Origin: Stenocarpella maydis
Lineage: Eukaryota > Ascomycota > Sordariomycetes > Diaporthales > Diaporthaceae
Reading direction: 5' to 3'
Assembly: GCA_002270565.1 (NCBI GenBank)
Contig: NQMI01000037.1
Span: 296,306 to 360,305 of the forward strand
Length of the DNA stretch: 64,000 bases
Shown here: positions 1 through 10,829 of the stretch, piece after piece
Layout: the number at the start of each line of letters is the position of its first letter
Position numbering within the stretch: the stretch's first letter is position 1
Translations under genes and position numbers: made by a program
Notes under the pieces: model-generated
Databases searched by the model: none
Told to the model about the DNA's origin: nothing
The model's input: the letters and a program-made list of their open reading frames with translations, nothing else

Positions 1-833
1 GGACCAATACTCCGCGATAAGGAAAGGTTCATGCCCCCAACGAGTGACATGATATTTTGTCCATGAGGCCACCAAAATTTACTCTGGTCTGATAGTGCTA
101 GCATCGTTGCTGCCAGTGGAGACCCTTGCGAAGTATTCGATAAAATTCACTACGCTGGCGCTAGGCTTATACGCTCGCGTGCATGGCAAAGGTGCGTATA
201 AATTCAATTGACCCCAACTGAACCGACAAAACCGTCAGAATACACATAGAGCGGACACCACGAAGATCTGAGCCCCGGGACTGTCTGTGCTTCCCGGTCA
301 AAGGCCAAATTTAACTCGCAACAATATGACGTTATGGTTTAGCGTCAGTACCTAGTGTAGAGGGCACGACTGGTGGACAAGTGGAAATAGAAAACTTGTA
401 TGACGTATTCATACTGTCTATTGTCTGAATGGGAGCCCAAAATATAATTTCTGTGGCGAGAGCCTGGTTATTGCGCGAGTCGTCGTTATTCCCGGCATCA
501 AAGCCGCTCGCCTGCCATGATCTGCGCAGAAGCCGACCGAACAAACCAATCAAGCACGGCGAGTCAGGTAGTATTGAGCTTGAAGCTAATGTGAGGTATG
601 ACCAGTCAACGGACTACGATCTAGACCCGTCAAAACGTACTATGTACGGGCGTCATGGGTGCAACTCAATGTACCAGGAAATCACATGTTGATTCCGTGC
701 ACATGGGTGGGTAGGGCGGTTGGGAGGGTATAATTCTGAGCAGCTAGCCGGATGTCATCGAGTTTACGAGGCAAAATGGCGTGACAAAGTATCCCAGACA
801 TCCATCACCAACAGATCAAACTAATCCACGAGA
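1..833. other. intergenic, no supported gene
   Basis: Only short overlapping open frames on both strands (an 87-codon one at 429-692 and its shadow) are present. None shows a recognisable domain or splice structure. I see no repeat or RNA gene here. Confidence 0.5.
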
Positions 834-1722
834 ATGGCCTACGAAAGCCAACACGTAGTCAGCGATGACCCCAACGTCACAGCTCTCTACGAGCACCGCA
901 CAGCGAAGGACTACGCCGCCTACCTTCTCCCACACCTGAAGCTAGACTTTCACATCCTCGACGTCGGCTGCGGGCCCGGCGGCATAACGCACGATTTCTC
1001 GCTCCTCGTGCCGCAGGGGAAGGTCGTCGGCGTCGACATGTCCGAAGGCATCGTGGCCCAGGCGGCCGCCAAGTTCAAAGGGCCAAACATCTCATTCGAG
1101 GTCGGCGACGCTTGCGAGTTGTCGCAGTTCGCCGACGCTAGTTTGTAAGTCAGACTGAAGCGTGGACATCCTCGCCCAGCTCGTGTGGAATGTTCGTGCT
1201 GAGCAAAGCCCTTGCAGCGATGTGATACATGCGCACGCCGTCATCATGCACCTGGCGGACCCTGTGAGAGCGTTCAGGGCAATGTACCGCGTAGTGAAGC
1301 CCGGTGGAATCGTGGCCACGAGAGACCCGTCCGGAAAGGATATTATAAGCGTGTCACCGAACCGGGAGCCCTTCACAACACTGATAAGTGAGTACTACCG
1401 GGCGCACAAAAGATACTTCGACGCGGTGGGGTCCTGTATGGACACCGGTGTGTACAAGGAAGACTGGGCCCGCCAGGCAGGCTTCGGGGAAGATGGTGGA
1501 AGAATAGAGGTCAGCGCAAGCATTGAGCGCCTGTCTAGGGAATTGAACATCTTCCGCGGGTCAGTGGCGGATGATGCGGCTGGGTTTGGTATCGTTACGA
1601 AAGATCAGGTGAAGCGGTGGGTTGAGATTTGGAGCGAGTGGACGAAAGAGAAGGATCATTACCTGGAGAGGGAGTTTACGGACATGTTGTGCTTCAGGGG
1701 CGGGGAAAGCTCATGCCATTGA
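834..1722 (+). CDS. SAM-dependent methyltransferase (UbiE/class I type)
   Basis: Two exons, 834-1144 and 1218-1722, joined across a 73-nt intron (GTAAGT donor, TTGCAG acceptor). The junction restores one frame of 271 codons and gives the motif ADASFDVIHAHAVIMHL. The N-terminal half has methyltransferase motif I, ILDVGCGPGG, near residues 41-50. The acidic post-I motif VVGVDMS follows, then a GDA segment (adenine pocket) and the LxxxxRVVKPGG motif after the intron. These are the standard SAM-binding elements of UbiE/Methyltransf_11 proteins, and about 270 residues is a usual length for the fungal group. The substrate cannot be told: members act on quinones, sterols or secondary metabolites. 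No biosynthetic neighbours support a pathway. There is no signal peptide, so it is probably cytosolic. The start is the first ATG of the open frame. Confidence 0.85.
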
Positions 1723-2207
1723 AGTGGAAAAGGCTAACATGATTCAATGGACTTTGTTTATGGGAGTTGTCACCTGAGATCTCAAGCACAGCCTCATCCA
1801 AGACAAGTTTCAACAGAGACCTCTGCTCAGGTGTTGCATTCCTAGCCGTTATATGTCCTGCAAAATTATCCGTCGTGGAATCAAGGCGGCGTTCGTGCAG
1901 ATTCCTAACAGTTGGAGTGAAGGGGGACCGATAAAGGTCTTGAGATCCATGCAAACTCCATATTCCTCGGTAGCTTTACCAGCTTGCTCCCCTGAGGCTA
2001 CTCAAGCTCCTGTGGTTCGCAGTCTGAGGCCAAGGGTCTTCCTCATGACTAAATTGTGAATATTGAACTGGTATGTCTGCAGAGGCGGACTCTATCTCTT
2101 CACACTGCGGAAATGCTGCGATGTAGTTAACTACGTGAAAGGGCTTTGTATCGAATGGACCTCATATACGACCACGGTGTGGGTGAACTTGTGAAGTGCT
2201 TGTATGG
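1723..2207. other. intergenic spacer before the transposon
   Basis: Short opposing open frames only (1694-1954 minus, 1853-2059 plus) with no recognisable domain. The spacer ends at the TA target dinucleotide (2208-2209) of the Fot1-like element. Confidence 0.4.
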
Positions 2208-2209
2208 TA

Positions 2210-2253
2210 AGTCAGCCTACCGTTTCACACACCACCCCCTTCACGCACACCCG
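2210..2253 (+). repeat. left terminal inverted repeat of Fot1-like element
   Basis: 44 bp starting AGTCAGCCTACCGTTTCAC. It matches the reverse complement of 4095-4138 with a single A/G difference. Confidence 0.92.
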
Positions 2254-3466
2254 GTTTCAGATACCCCTTCTTAACTCACCCTCAACTAAATATCCACATT
2301 ACGACTTCTATATAAATCCAATCTTCTCATTAATTATACCATTTGATTCCTTATCTTCTTCTCTATCTTCCAGTATATTTTATATTCCTCCATCATGATA
2401 TCTAACAACTATAACCAACCAGTTGAACGGGTCGTCCCAATAACAAGCATCTAAAGACCACTATATCTCTTGGTACAGCCTACATCATTATCTTCAAGGC
2501 ATACCAACTCATAAAGAGTATAATTCATCTCACCAGAAGCTATTCCTAATATAAGAGTTAATTTTAGCCCACTAGGCCCTTCTATAGGGCCGTCTGAGCC
2601 ATCCCCCTACACATATAGCCCTCCGCCACCTCACTACCCACATCGCTAATAATAATATCCCCAATCCTACAGAGCAACAACCAATAGGAAAGAACTAGCT
2701 GCATCATTTTTTAATAAGGAATCCATCTATAAAAACACTTAAGGCTATATATATTGAATATTACCATATTAATAGCGCCACCTATAAGAATATTAATATC
2801 TTTTTTAACCGCCTAAAGTTACCTAAGATTAATAATATCTCTCTTAAATACTAGCATAATACTAATCAAGTTAGCTTTTAAGAAGCCAATAATACTAACG
2901 GCCTAATCATCAGCTCCTCAGCAGTCAATTCTATTATCAAAAAAACAGCCCTCTTACATATGTAGTCCACCTTAATAGAGTGCATTAGTAGGGCGGGCAA
3001 GGTAATCCCTCCCCTTATTATCTTTAAGGGAAAATCCATATAACAATAATAGTTTCCTGCTTAAGAACTTAATAATTTTAAGGGCTGGCTATTTATGCAC
3101 TTAGAGACAGGCAGGATGAATAATCAACTCACTCTATTATAGCTAACAACAATATTTAAGCCTACTATTTGGCCCTCTAATCCCAAGCAGTAGAGGGTCC
3201 TCCTTCTTAACGGCTACTACTTGCATATAACTAATGATTTTATATAGCACTACTTTAAATTAAAGATCTGGCTTATATTTCTTCCCCCCCATACTTCACA
3301 TATACTACAGCCCCTTAACATTAGTATATTCTTACTTTTAAAGAGGAGGTATCATCAGAATCTTGCTCTACTAGCTACCATATATAGCACTAACGAATCC
3401 TCCAAAGAATTCTTCCTTTACGCCTATTCTAAGGCTCAAAATAGTATCTTCAAACTAACTACTATT

Positions 3467-4030
3467 AAGAAGGTATGGATAACTACAGGAATCTTCCCCT
3501 AAGATCAAGTAAAGGCGAAGAGATCGCGACTATTAGCTTAAAAAAACAATACCACAGGCAATAGTTACAATACTAGGCCAATAAGCACTCCAATTAACTC
3601 AGACTTAGCTGCAATCAATTTAAAAACGCTACATTCCTCTCATCACATCCAATTAATCGAATTAGAGTTACATAGCGTTAGCGATATCTTCAAGTCGCCT
3701 ACTATCCGCTTGCTCTTCCAGAAGGTCTGCAAGGGCCTTAACGAGTTAGCTGCCCGTGCAGTAATTACCGAGGAGGAGAATACAGTCCTTATAGCTACTT
3801 TAGAGCATCAGAGACCCAAGAAGAAGAGGAGGGTATTACCAGACCCAAATTTAAAGTTTGTGGGTATTATGGCTATCGCGAGGGAGAGGGCTGCCATAGG
3901 ACTCATTAAGGAAGAGCCCCAGGCAACACTTAATAACAATAAGTCAGGGGATAATGATGAGGTCGAGGAAATGGACTGTATTATAGTGCAGGACCCAAGT
4001 GATGAGGACTACTTGTCTGATTGCGAATAG
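3467..4030 (+). pseudogene. Fot1/pogo transposase C-terminal remnant
   Basis: One frame holds a recognisable C-terminal part of a fungal pogo/Fot1 transposase. Upstream of the open part it reads KKVWITTGIFP and then meets TAA stops. From 3710 it is open for 106 codons with RLLFQKVCKGLNELAAR, a PKKKRRVLPDPN basic patch (likely nuclear signal) and KFVGIMAIARERAA. The DDE catalytic core would lie upstream, in sequence now saturated with stops. Most visible stops are TAA/TAG where CAA/CAG would be expected, which fits RIP. It does not encode an active enzyme. Confidence 0.85.
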
Positions 4031-4094
4031 CTTCATTACTCATCAAGTAAATAAGTGTTGAAGTTAAGGGTGTTTCCAGGGGAGGTCAAAAAGT

Positions 4095-4138
4095 CGGGTG
4101 TGCGTGAAGGGGGTGGTGCGTGAAACGGTAGGCTGACT
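4095..4138 (-). repeat. right terminal inverted repeat of Fot1-like element
   Basis: Reverse complement of 2210-2253 with one mismatch. It is followed directly by the duplicated TA at 4139-4140. Confidence 0.92.
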
Positions 4139-4140
4139 TA

Positions 4141-4540
4141 TCTGCCGTAGTTGAGATATAAAATGTTCCCGATCACGCCCTTCAGACTCAGTATGCAAGC
4201 TGTGGAAAGCAATTTGTTTATTAATATCTGTATCCATATTGTTAGGATGATGGTTATAATCCCAGTTCCTATCTGTGTGGTCCCGAAATACCCTTCGGCG
4301 GTCATGAGAGAATGGAGGAAGAGTAACACTCCCGTGTAACCCTGTTAGATCTGACATGTCATCAGATGCTGGCCTTCGTGCGGAGCGCGCGATGGGCACA
4401 GTAGCATACACCATCCGACTTCCATACAGCACCGCGATATGATATTTCACGCAGCGGTTCGTCTGGATGCGCCACAGCATCATGATAGGGAGCAAAGGAA
4501 GACAGACATCGGCCGCCATGATGGTGACACCTTCATACAC
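4141..4540 (-). pseudogene. multi-pass membrane protein remnant (possibly rhodopsin-like fungal family)
   Basis: On the minus strand two overlapping frames together look like one decayed membrane protein. The upstream part (about 4540-4345) reads DVCLPLLPIMMLWRIQTNR followed by a hydrophobic stretch and a polar loop. A frame change near 4345 then leads into GVLLFLHSLMTAEGYFG and GTGIITIILTIWIQILINK (4138-4329). The pattern of a helix ending in L-P-x-x-x-L-W-R resembles the rhodopsin-like integral membrane proteins common in Pezizomycotina, but this is a weak family call. The coding trace stops where the Fot1-like element begins, so the transposon may have cut the gene. There is no intact start or full length. 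Confidence 0.4.
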
Positions 4541-5625
4541 GTAAGCATTTTCATACCCTCGGCATGAATCACCAATCGATCACAGCGCGGGCTAATCACA
4601 CTCAAAGAAGGGTTTGATATCAAATCAGTAGCATTGCTGGGTCCCATCCCGACAAGGTTAATTTCTGCCACAGCAGTGCCCACGCGATAAGCCAGAGACG
4701 GGAGGATTCCCGGACCGCGTTTGGATCCAATCGATCTCTGGTCTCTTGCAGAAGAGATAGCAATTCCATCCCCCAAAACGTATCAGGAACCTCTTTCCAT
4801 ACAGATTTGGACAGACCGTCCATTTTCTCAAACAAATATCCCGTCCGCCCGTGCTTGGTCGCAACTCTGTTGTAATCAGCAGCCAAGATATGAAAGATCT
4901 GATTTTTCAAAATCGTGGAGGGATACGCCTGAGTTCGATTGTATAACTAACCGTTCTATCATGCTCCCAAGCCTGCGGCTTCTTGGAATGCTAGTTTAGG
5001 AGATACGGAAGCATCAATAAACACCTGACCTTTGTATTCAAATTGGGGGATCAGGCCTTGTTTTTGTTTTTATAGCGTCCAGCCAGCCTACTCCTCATTC
5101 GTATAGAATCCGGGGCTTGACAAAAACCGATGTAAGTTGGCATCCCTGCTCCGGACTTGTCCAGGCCTGGGTTACGCGATCTAGCTCCGGGCTGCAGCTA
5201 AGAATAACTTCACTAGTCGGTCGTTCACTCGGTCTGAACTTCGATTCAAGCTGCCCAATCAAAGACTTCGTTTGTGGGGAAGCGTTGGTTACAGCGGCGG
5301 GAATAGACGGTGGCTGGGCTGGTCTCCAGGACCACCCGCCTAGGTAGCGCCTTGCACCAGATATCATTTCGAAGCCTGTAATTAGCCAAAGAGTGCTATA
5401 CTAGGTAGTGTCTCTCTTTTCCACTCTCGTTCTCACATGGACATTGTGGTTAGAAGGCAAATGCCGCGTCGCGGAGGTTTCGGTGCTCGGACTTCGTGTC
5501 CTGATGGAGACAGGACGAGGGAGGCATAACTTTTCGATGTTTCGATCCTAAGTGACCGCAGGCATCGGGGGTATGTGTACGTGAACTTGATTAGGCTTTC
5601 ATCGCTGTGTCTGACAAACGAAACT
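4541..5625. other. gene-poor stretch with unrecognised open frames
   Basis: A 96-codon minus-strand frame at 4620-4910 has protein-like composition (for example KSVWKEVPDTFWGMELLSLL). It has no family I recognise, and shorter frames overlap it. It may be a fragment of an old gene. Nothing else is supported before the scaffold gap. Confidence 0.35.
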
Positions 5626-5635
5626 NNNNNNNNNN
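5626..5635. other. assembly gap (10 Ns)
   Basis: Ten consecutive N characters, followed at once by a run of nine C. The true distance is unknown, so gene order across this point depends on the scaffold. Confidence 0.99.
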
Positions 5636-5689
5636 CCCCCCCCCGATCGGTTGTCGACTAATCCATCTGCCGCCTCTAATTTGCACCAA

Positions 5690-5865
5690 AAAATATTACT
5701 ATCAACTACCTACTTATTAACTTGCCCAGCTACGTACTCGTCAACTTACCTAGCTACATACTCGCCAACTTGCCCAGCTATCTACTTACTCATCAACTTG
5801 CCCAACTACCTAATCGTCAACTTGCCCAAATACCTACTTGCTAACTTACCCAACTGCCCTCGTAC
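5690..5865 (+). repeat. imperfect minisatellite, about 24-28 bp unit
   Basis: Around six diverged copies of a unit resembling CAACTTGCCCAGCTACCTAC follow one another, with spacers of variable length. The tract is pyrimidine- and A-rich and yields a low-complexity open frame on the plus strand that I do not regard as a gene. Confidence 0.7.
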
Positions 5866-6626
5866 TTATCGTCTGGAGGGAGAGGGCCGATCTTATACAG
5901 ACGATTCTAGGGCGGCAGAGGCAGCAAAGCAGATAAGCTAACGTTCAAATAGGTATGCCAGCATTACCTTAACCCAGGGCCATCAGCGCGTATTCAGCCT
6001 CGCAAAAAAGGCTTAAATTAATAGTACGACTTCTAGCCATTCGAGCGATATATTAAAAATGGAGTTAGCAATAGCTTTGATTACACTAGCGGCCGTGTTG
6101 TTAACAGCATTCCAGTGCAAGTTGTGCAAATGAGAGGCGACAAACGGATTAGTCGACAACCAACCAGGGGGGGGGGCCAAGTTTCATTTGTCAGAGACAG
6201 CGGCTGGAAAAATGAGACGACTAACCACCCTTCTGGGCTTACCCATGGATGCAGAGCTGTCAGCCTATGCCGAATACGGCAACACATCAATGCTACGGTG
6301 ATGGTGGCAGGGGCATTATTGCTTGGCCTGACTTGGCATATGGATCATGTTCTGGTTCAGGTCTCCCAATGTATTTAATGATAAGTCTCAGTTGAAGTTT
6401 AAGCTTCAAAGAAGACCAATTCTCCTATTGGATAGAAGAGCAATACAATGTGACTTAGTGTTGTACTATTGGTATGGATAAAGATTAAGGGTGTGACTGT
6501 ATAAGTCCTTGATCCCCTGACGTATGACCTCCGCCCGAAACCTGTTGGACTTGAACTTGCGAGCTCGTGGCATCGTGCTCGGAGGCACAGTTTCCCCCGT
6601 CGAGGCCTACGCTGCTAATATCGAAA
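5866..6626. other. lipase upstream region
   Basis: No gene is recognisable. A G run of about ten bases lies near 6167-6176. The segment nearest 6626 should hold the lipase promoter, but I cannot identify a convincing TATA box. Confidence 0.4.
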
Positions 6627-7556
6627 ATGCGTTTCCTTACTCCTGCGAGTCTACTGATCACTGGTGCGCTTGCGCAAAAGATACAGGTCAGCACTGTCGT
6701 CTACAACCAGCTTTCTCGTTATGCGCGTTTCGCCTCAGCATCATACAGCTCCAACTGCTCAAATCCACCTTTCGGTTCAAGTGTCAATAAGGAGTTTCAG
6801 AATAACGCGACTGATACTCAGGCTACTCTATTCCGCGACGACACTGCTCAGGAGTATATCCTGTCATTTAGGGGGTCCTCCTCCATCCAGGATTTCATCA
6901 CAGACCTGGATCAGAAGCTGGTGTCCTGCTCCGCGGCCGATGGCATATCGTGCCTCGGCTGTACTGTGAGAGCTCTCTCATTCCTGAATGTATTGTACAT
7001 TTTCCTGACAGATTTTGTGATCTAGTGCGCCCAGGGCTATCTTAGGCAATACGTTTCTATCCAGGAAGACATCTTCACCACTTTGACATCGAGCCTAGCT
7101 GCTTCAACCGGATACAAGCTCATTGTCACGGGGCACAGCATGGGTGGTGCCCTAGCTTCACTCGCGGCGGCGTCGCTCCAAGGCCAGAACTTCACCCTTA
7201 CCGCCTACACCTACGGGCAGCTACGGACCGGAAATCAGGCCTACGCACACTACATTGACACCGTGTTCGCAGGCACAAACACCATGATTCGCGCGACTCA
7301 CTCCAACGACGGCGTGCCGCAGATCCCTCCCCAGTCGGATGGATACCGCCACCACTCGACCGAGTACTGGGAGAGCGACGACGCATCGTCGTCCAAAGGG
7401 ACTTTCCAGTGCGCTGGGCAAGAGCCCCAGGACTGCAACCAGAGCAAGATAGGCTATGGCGTTGGGAACGGGGGCAGAGGCATCAATCTTGCCCACCTCA
7501 AGTATTTTGGGATCAGCATTGGCAACTCGCTGAACCTCGACGCGGCCTGCGAATAA
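6627..7556 (+). CDS. secreted class-3 lipase / feruloyl-esterase-A-like hydrolase
   Basis: Exons 6627-6965 and 7026-7556 across a 60-nt intron give 289 residues. The start at 6627 was chosen because it opens a good signal peptide (MRFLTPASLLITGALA); an upstream in-frame ATG at 6567 would bury it. The body has the lipase-3 order: an oxyanion region FRGSSS, the nucleophile elbow GHSMGG, the catalytic Asp in THSNDGVPQIPP and the catalytic His in LAHLKYFG near the end. The triad is therefore complete. Several cysteines fit disulphides, and the protein is probably extracellular. The spliced segment reads CTCAQGYLRQY, where many relatives have a His before the Gly-aromatic pair. Whether it acts on triacylglycerols or feruloyl esters cannot be decided from sequence. 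Confidence 0.88.
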
Positions 7557-8591
7557 TAAGTGGGGGTGGTCAGGTCAGGTACTGGCGCGGTGGCTGGGTT
7601 GTTCCTGATGTAACCTTGGGCCGTTGCTGATGGACGGCAAGAGTGCTGGGCTGCTGCTGAATTGTTGCGAGTGGACATCCTCGCTGCTCGCTGACACGAA
7701 ATGACGAAGCTGAGCTCATGCTTATTTAGTATGTTCATCGCGTCTTGTTGAAGTGTGCAATTGAAAGTCGGTTAATATTTTCTGAACATGAGGTGATATC
7801 AATCCATCGTCGGAATAATCTGGGATGCAATTTGTTCCGGGTTTTCTGCATGGGGATGAACCTCCACTTCAACTACACATACACTAGTAAGAAATCCGGC
7901 AAGGTCTCTGGAACCGAGATATGCGATTGGCTCGCCGGTTTGACACCTGCTGAAAGCAAAAATGCCGGCAATTCTATAGAATGGCTTGTTGGCGAGTCGG
8001 CAATTCTCCGATCATTGATTCGGCTGGGTCCTCGTGAGACCACATGTAATGACAGTGCTGACCTCGAAGGATTTCGGGGTGCAATCCTTACATGTAAACA
8101 GAGCCTGCAATAGTACAGAAAGTGGTCGAATGCTGCCCAAATCTTGGTTCAAAGGGCAAGGAAGTACCTAGGTACATACGATTCGTAGGGGGCACTAATA
8201 TCCCAGCCACGTGGCTACGTTTAAAGTTTGCGACGTCCAAGTTATTTTATTGCTCTACCCAAACCCTGAGTTTGCGATGTCCTTCCATGACGACTGTGGA
8301 CCAGTAATTAAGACCCGGAAGTGGCTATCATGAACCTTGTAGCTTCCCTCAGTCTACGTCGTGCCAAAATAGGACAAATCAGGGGAGTTCGGAGGAAAAT
8401 GCTATGCTCTTGCACCTCCGTGATCCCTGATATTCCTGATATTTATCCAAGTTTGTGTGCTGGCGGTTGCACGGGGTTTTTCTGTCCTATCTTGTTGTAG
8501 CGCCCACAGCGCGGTGGCTTGGTGCAGCGTTCCTCGTATCTCTATGTCCGCGCCTCTATCACGCGCGTGATTAGCAGCACGAAATGAGACC
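7557..8591. other. intergenic, no supported gene
   Basis: The longest frame (7745-8113, plus, 122 codons) has no recognisable motif and no splice partner. I regard it as unsupported. The region ends at the target duplication of the hAT-like element. Confidence 0.4.
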
Positions 8592-8599
8592 GGTATAAG

Positions 8600-9231
8600 C
8601 AGTCAACATACGCCCACCCAGCTTTTTGCGTGCGTCCCCCCAAAAATACAAAATATTAAGCATGCAGCCCTATATAAATTAAGTACCTTTTATAAAACCC
8701 CTGCCTAAAACCCCTGCTATAGCTCTCTAATATCCCTGCTCTGCCCCTCCTCTTAGAGCCGTCCCTCTCTCTATCCCTCCCTCCATCCCTCCCATCCCTC
8801 CTCCATCCCTCCTCCATCCCTCCCAAGGACCTATCCCTCTATCCTTTTAGAGAGCCCCTTCCTCTATTTTCTTTTAAAGGGCCCTTTTTTTAAAAAAAAG
8901 AAAAAAGAAAAGAAAAGAGGCCCTTTAAAGAAAGGGGCCTAAGGGAGGGATGAAGGGAGAAATAAGGGAGAGATAGAGGGAGGGGTAGAGGGAGGGATAG
9001 AGGGAGGGATAGAGGGAGGGATAGAGGGAGGGATAGAGGGAGGGATGGATAGAGGGATGGATAAAGAGGATAGCTCTAAAAGAAGGGGCAGAGCAGGGAT
9101 ATTAAAAAGCTATAGCAGGGGTTCTAAGCAGGGGTTATACAAAAGGTACAAGATTTTATATAGGCTGCATACTTGTTTTTTATATTTTTGGGTGGACACA
9201 CGCAAATAGCTGGGTGGACGTACGTTGACTA
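8600..9231. mobile_element. hAT-like non-autonomous fold-back element
   Basis: A 632-bp element that is almost entirely one inverted repeat. The outer 51 bp of each arm (starting C/T-AGTCAACRTACGYCCACCC) match with seven differences, and similarity continues through most of the arms to a poly-T/poly-A centre near 8885-8899. It is flanked by a perfect 8-bp direct repeat GGTATAAG (8592-8599 and 9232-9239). An 8-bp duplication with ends of the form CAG/TAG points to the hAT superfamily. There is no transposase frame, so any movement would need a helper. A single strand could fold into a hairpin of nearly 300 bp. Confidence 0.85.
8962..9060 (+). repeat. 12-bp minisatellite (TAGAGGGAGGGA)n inside the hAT-like element
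   Basis: About seven near-perfect copies of TAGAGGGAGGGA give a pure purine strand. The left arm (8765-8825) carries the complementary pyrimidine tract with a looser ATCCCTCC spacing, so the two arms differ in repeat number. Confidence 0.85.
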
Positions 9232-9239
9232 GGTATAAG

Positions 9240-9799
9240 GCGAGAAGGAATGAGCCTGAACTCTGCTTAGCACTTCCAATGCAGCGAAAGCAACCCGGGT
9301 GGGCTAACATAAGCTAATATAGCATGTTTTGGGTAGCTAGCGGGCCTAAGGGGATTATCGTCTTATGAATAGGTACGTATTAAAATGCATGCAGGGGCCA
9401 GGTACCCCTGCGCGTTGGCGACGTTGTTTTGGGCGCAATATCTGTACTATTTATCCAGAATTGTCTACGAACAGAACTTGCCCTGCCGCACCACCGAATG
9501 GTTCAGAAACTCAAACGCTGATCAGTCACTAAAAAATTAATGCTAATTGTTCCGTATGAGAACCCTAACCTAAAGGGCCCAGGAGGCCTGGGAAGGGGGC
9601 ATACGGAGGACCTTTCCTCTGGCCACGCGGAGGGTCCTTGGGTGACTGGGCAGTGAACCCCCTCCACGCCTCTTTTTCAGCCTTGATACTGAGACAAATA
9701 GCTCCTAGGGCCCTGGCAGGGCATTCCACCTGGTATAGGATGGTGCGGGTGTAATATTTCGGACCCCGAAGCCACCATCGGCGAGCAGGCGTTTCTCGA
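9240..9799. other. intergenic
   Basis: No recognisable gene. Short minus-strand frames only. Confidence 0.4.
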
Positions 9800-10135
9800 T
9801 CCCGACGGAGCAATGCCATATGCAATTGTATAGCTCAACACAAAGCTGGTTGGTGGTTGGCGATACCCCTACAACTCTGTTGGCTTTGACCTCACGCCAG
9901 ATCTCGACCCAGATCACAAGAATCAGTCGCTATTCCAAACCCAATATGATGGCAAGATATTGTTCTAGTGGCGACGTCTGCAGGAACGTATGTTTGACAA
10001 AGACTTATATTCGATCCGCAATTAAGCGAGTTCAGGGATGAAGTTGCCAAGATACCACACCCGCTATTCGCCGTTGAGGTAGACGCAAGTATGAAGCAAT
10101 TCGTCAATCACGATTCAAAACCTGAACTTTAGGGA
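9800..10135 (+). pseudogene. decayed coding fragment, family unknown
   Basis: A plus-strand trace reads YNSVGFDLTPDLDPDHKNQS and continues through a TAG (after KILF) and a TAA (after LYSIRN). It then resumes one frame over as FRDEVAKIPHPLFAVEVDAS and ends at a stop near 10130. The protein-like character on either side of a stop and a frame change suggests a broken gene, but I do not recognise the family. Confidence 0.4.
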
Positions 10136-10829
10136 GCCCGAACAAGCCTCATCTCTACACTACAATCACTCGCGTCAATTTCAGCAGAGACGAAGTTGAC
10201 AGCCATGACGCTCGTTGAAGAATCCGCACCGTGACTTAGGACCTTAACTAGGTAAGTAACCTTGGAAGGGCCGCTGGTCAACTGGAGCACCTCAAGGTCC
10301 AGGTTAGCATGATGGTCTTGGTGCCCGGGACGCTGTGTTCAACATCGGGGCAGTGGAGAGACAACTACAGATCCTCCGGTATATGGGTGTGAATACAACC
10401 ATTTCCTCCCATAACATTTGAACCCACCCACTCCGGAGCTGCTGGACTTAACAGACCGTACGTATTTCCTCATGGCGGGGAGATCTCCGACTCCTGGCAG
10501 CTGAGCAAGCCAGAAAGTGGTCTTGACCTGAGTTTTAGCGATTGTTATGAGGCAAATCTGCGGGCTACGGCTTGCTGAGCCCGCAACTACCCGTCTATAT
10601 TCGAGAGGAATTACGGAAACGAGGTTGGTAATGAGCAGTGTACGATTGAAACAGGCGCAGCACTCTCGGTATGTCTCCGCGTTATCCTCTGCGAGGGGAC
10701 CCAACCCAATTGCATTTTGCTAGCCAGAATTATGCGACTCCGGATCTCCCCTGGAGCGATGCAGTTGACTTGTTCTATCTGAATTACCAGGGGGGCCGGA
10801 TCAGAAACCCAGCGCCGTACGTTAACATA
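10136..10829. other. intergenic
   Basis: The 121-codon minus frame 10339-10704 shows no motif and no splice structure. Nothing supported. Confidence 0.35.

Larger units (their letters stand above)
2210..4138 (+). mobile_element. Fot1/Pot2-type (Tc1-mariner, pogo) DNA transposon, inactive
   Basis: A 1,929-bp element bounded by 44-bp terminal inverted repeats that begin AGTCAGCCTACCG and differ at one position. It is flanked on each side by the dinucleotide TA (2208-2209 and 4139-4140), the target duplication of Tc1/mariner/Fot1 elements. Its size and TIR length match the Fot1/Pot2 class of fungal pogo elements. The only recognisable protein is the C-terminal end of a Fot1-type transposase (3467-4030). 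The remaining interior is very AT-rich and full of TAA/TAG codons, as expected after RIP. The TIRs stayed nearly identical while the interior eroded. The element abuts a broken membrane-protein gene on its right side. Confidence 0.9.

Noticed and set aside
5651..5941. 96-codon frame over the minisatellite
   Set aside because: Translation is only the repeated minisatellite unit with no start context or domain.
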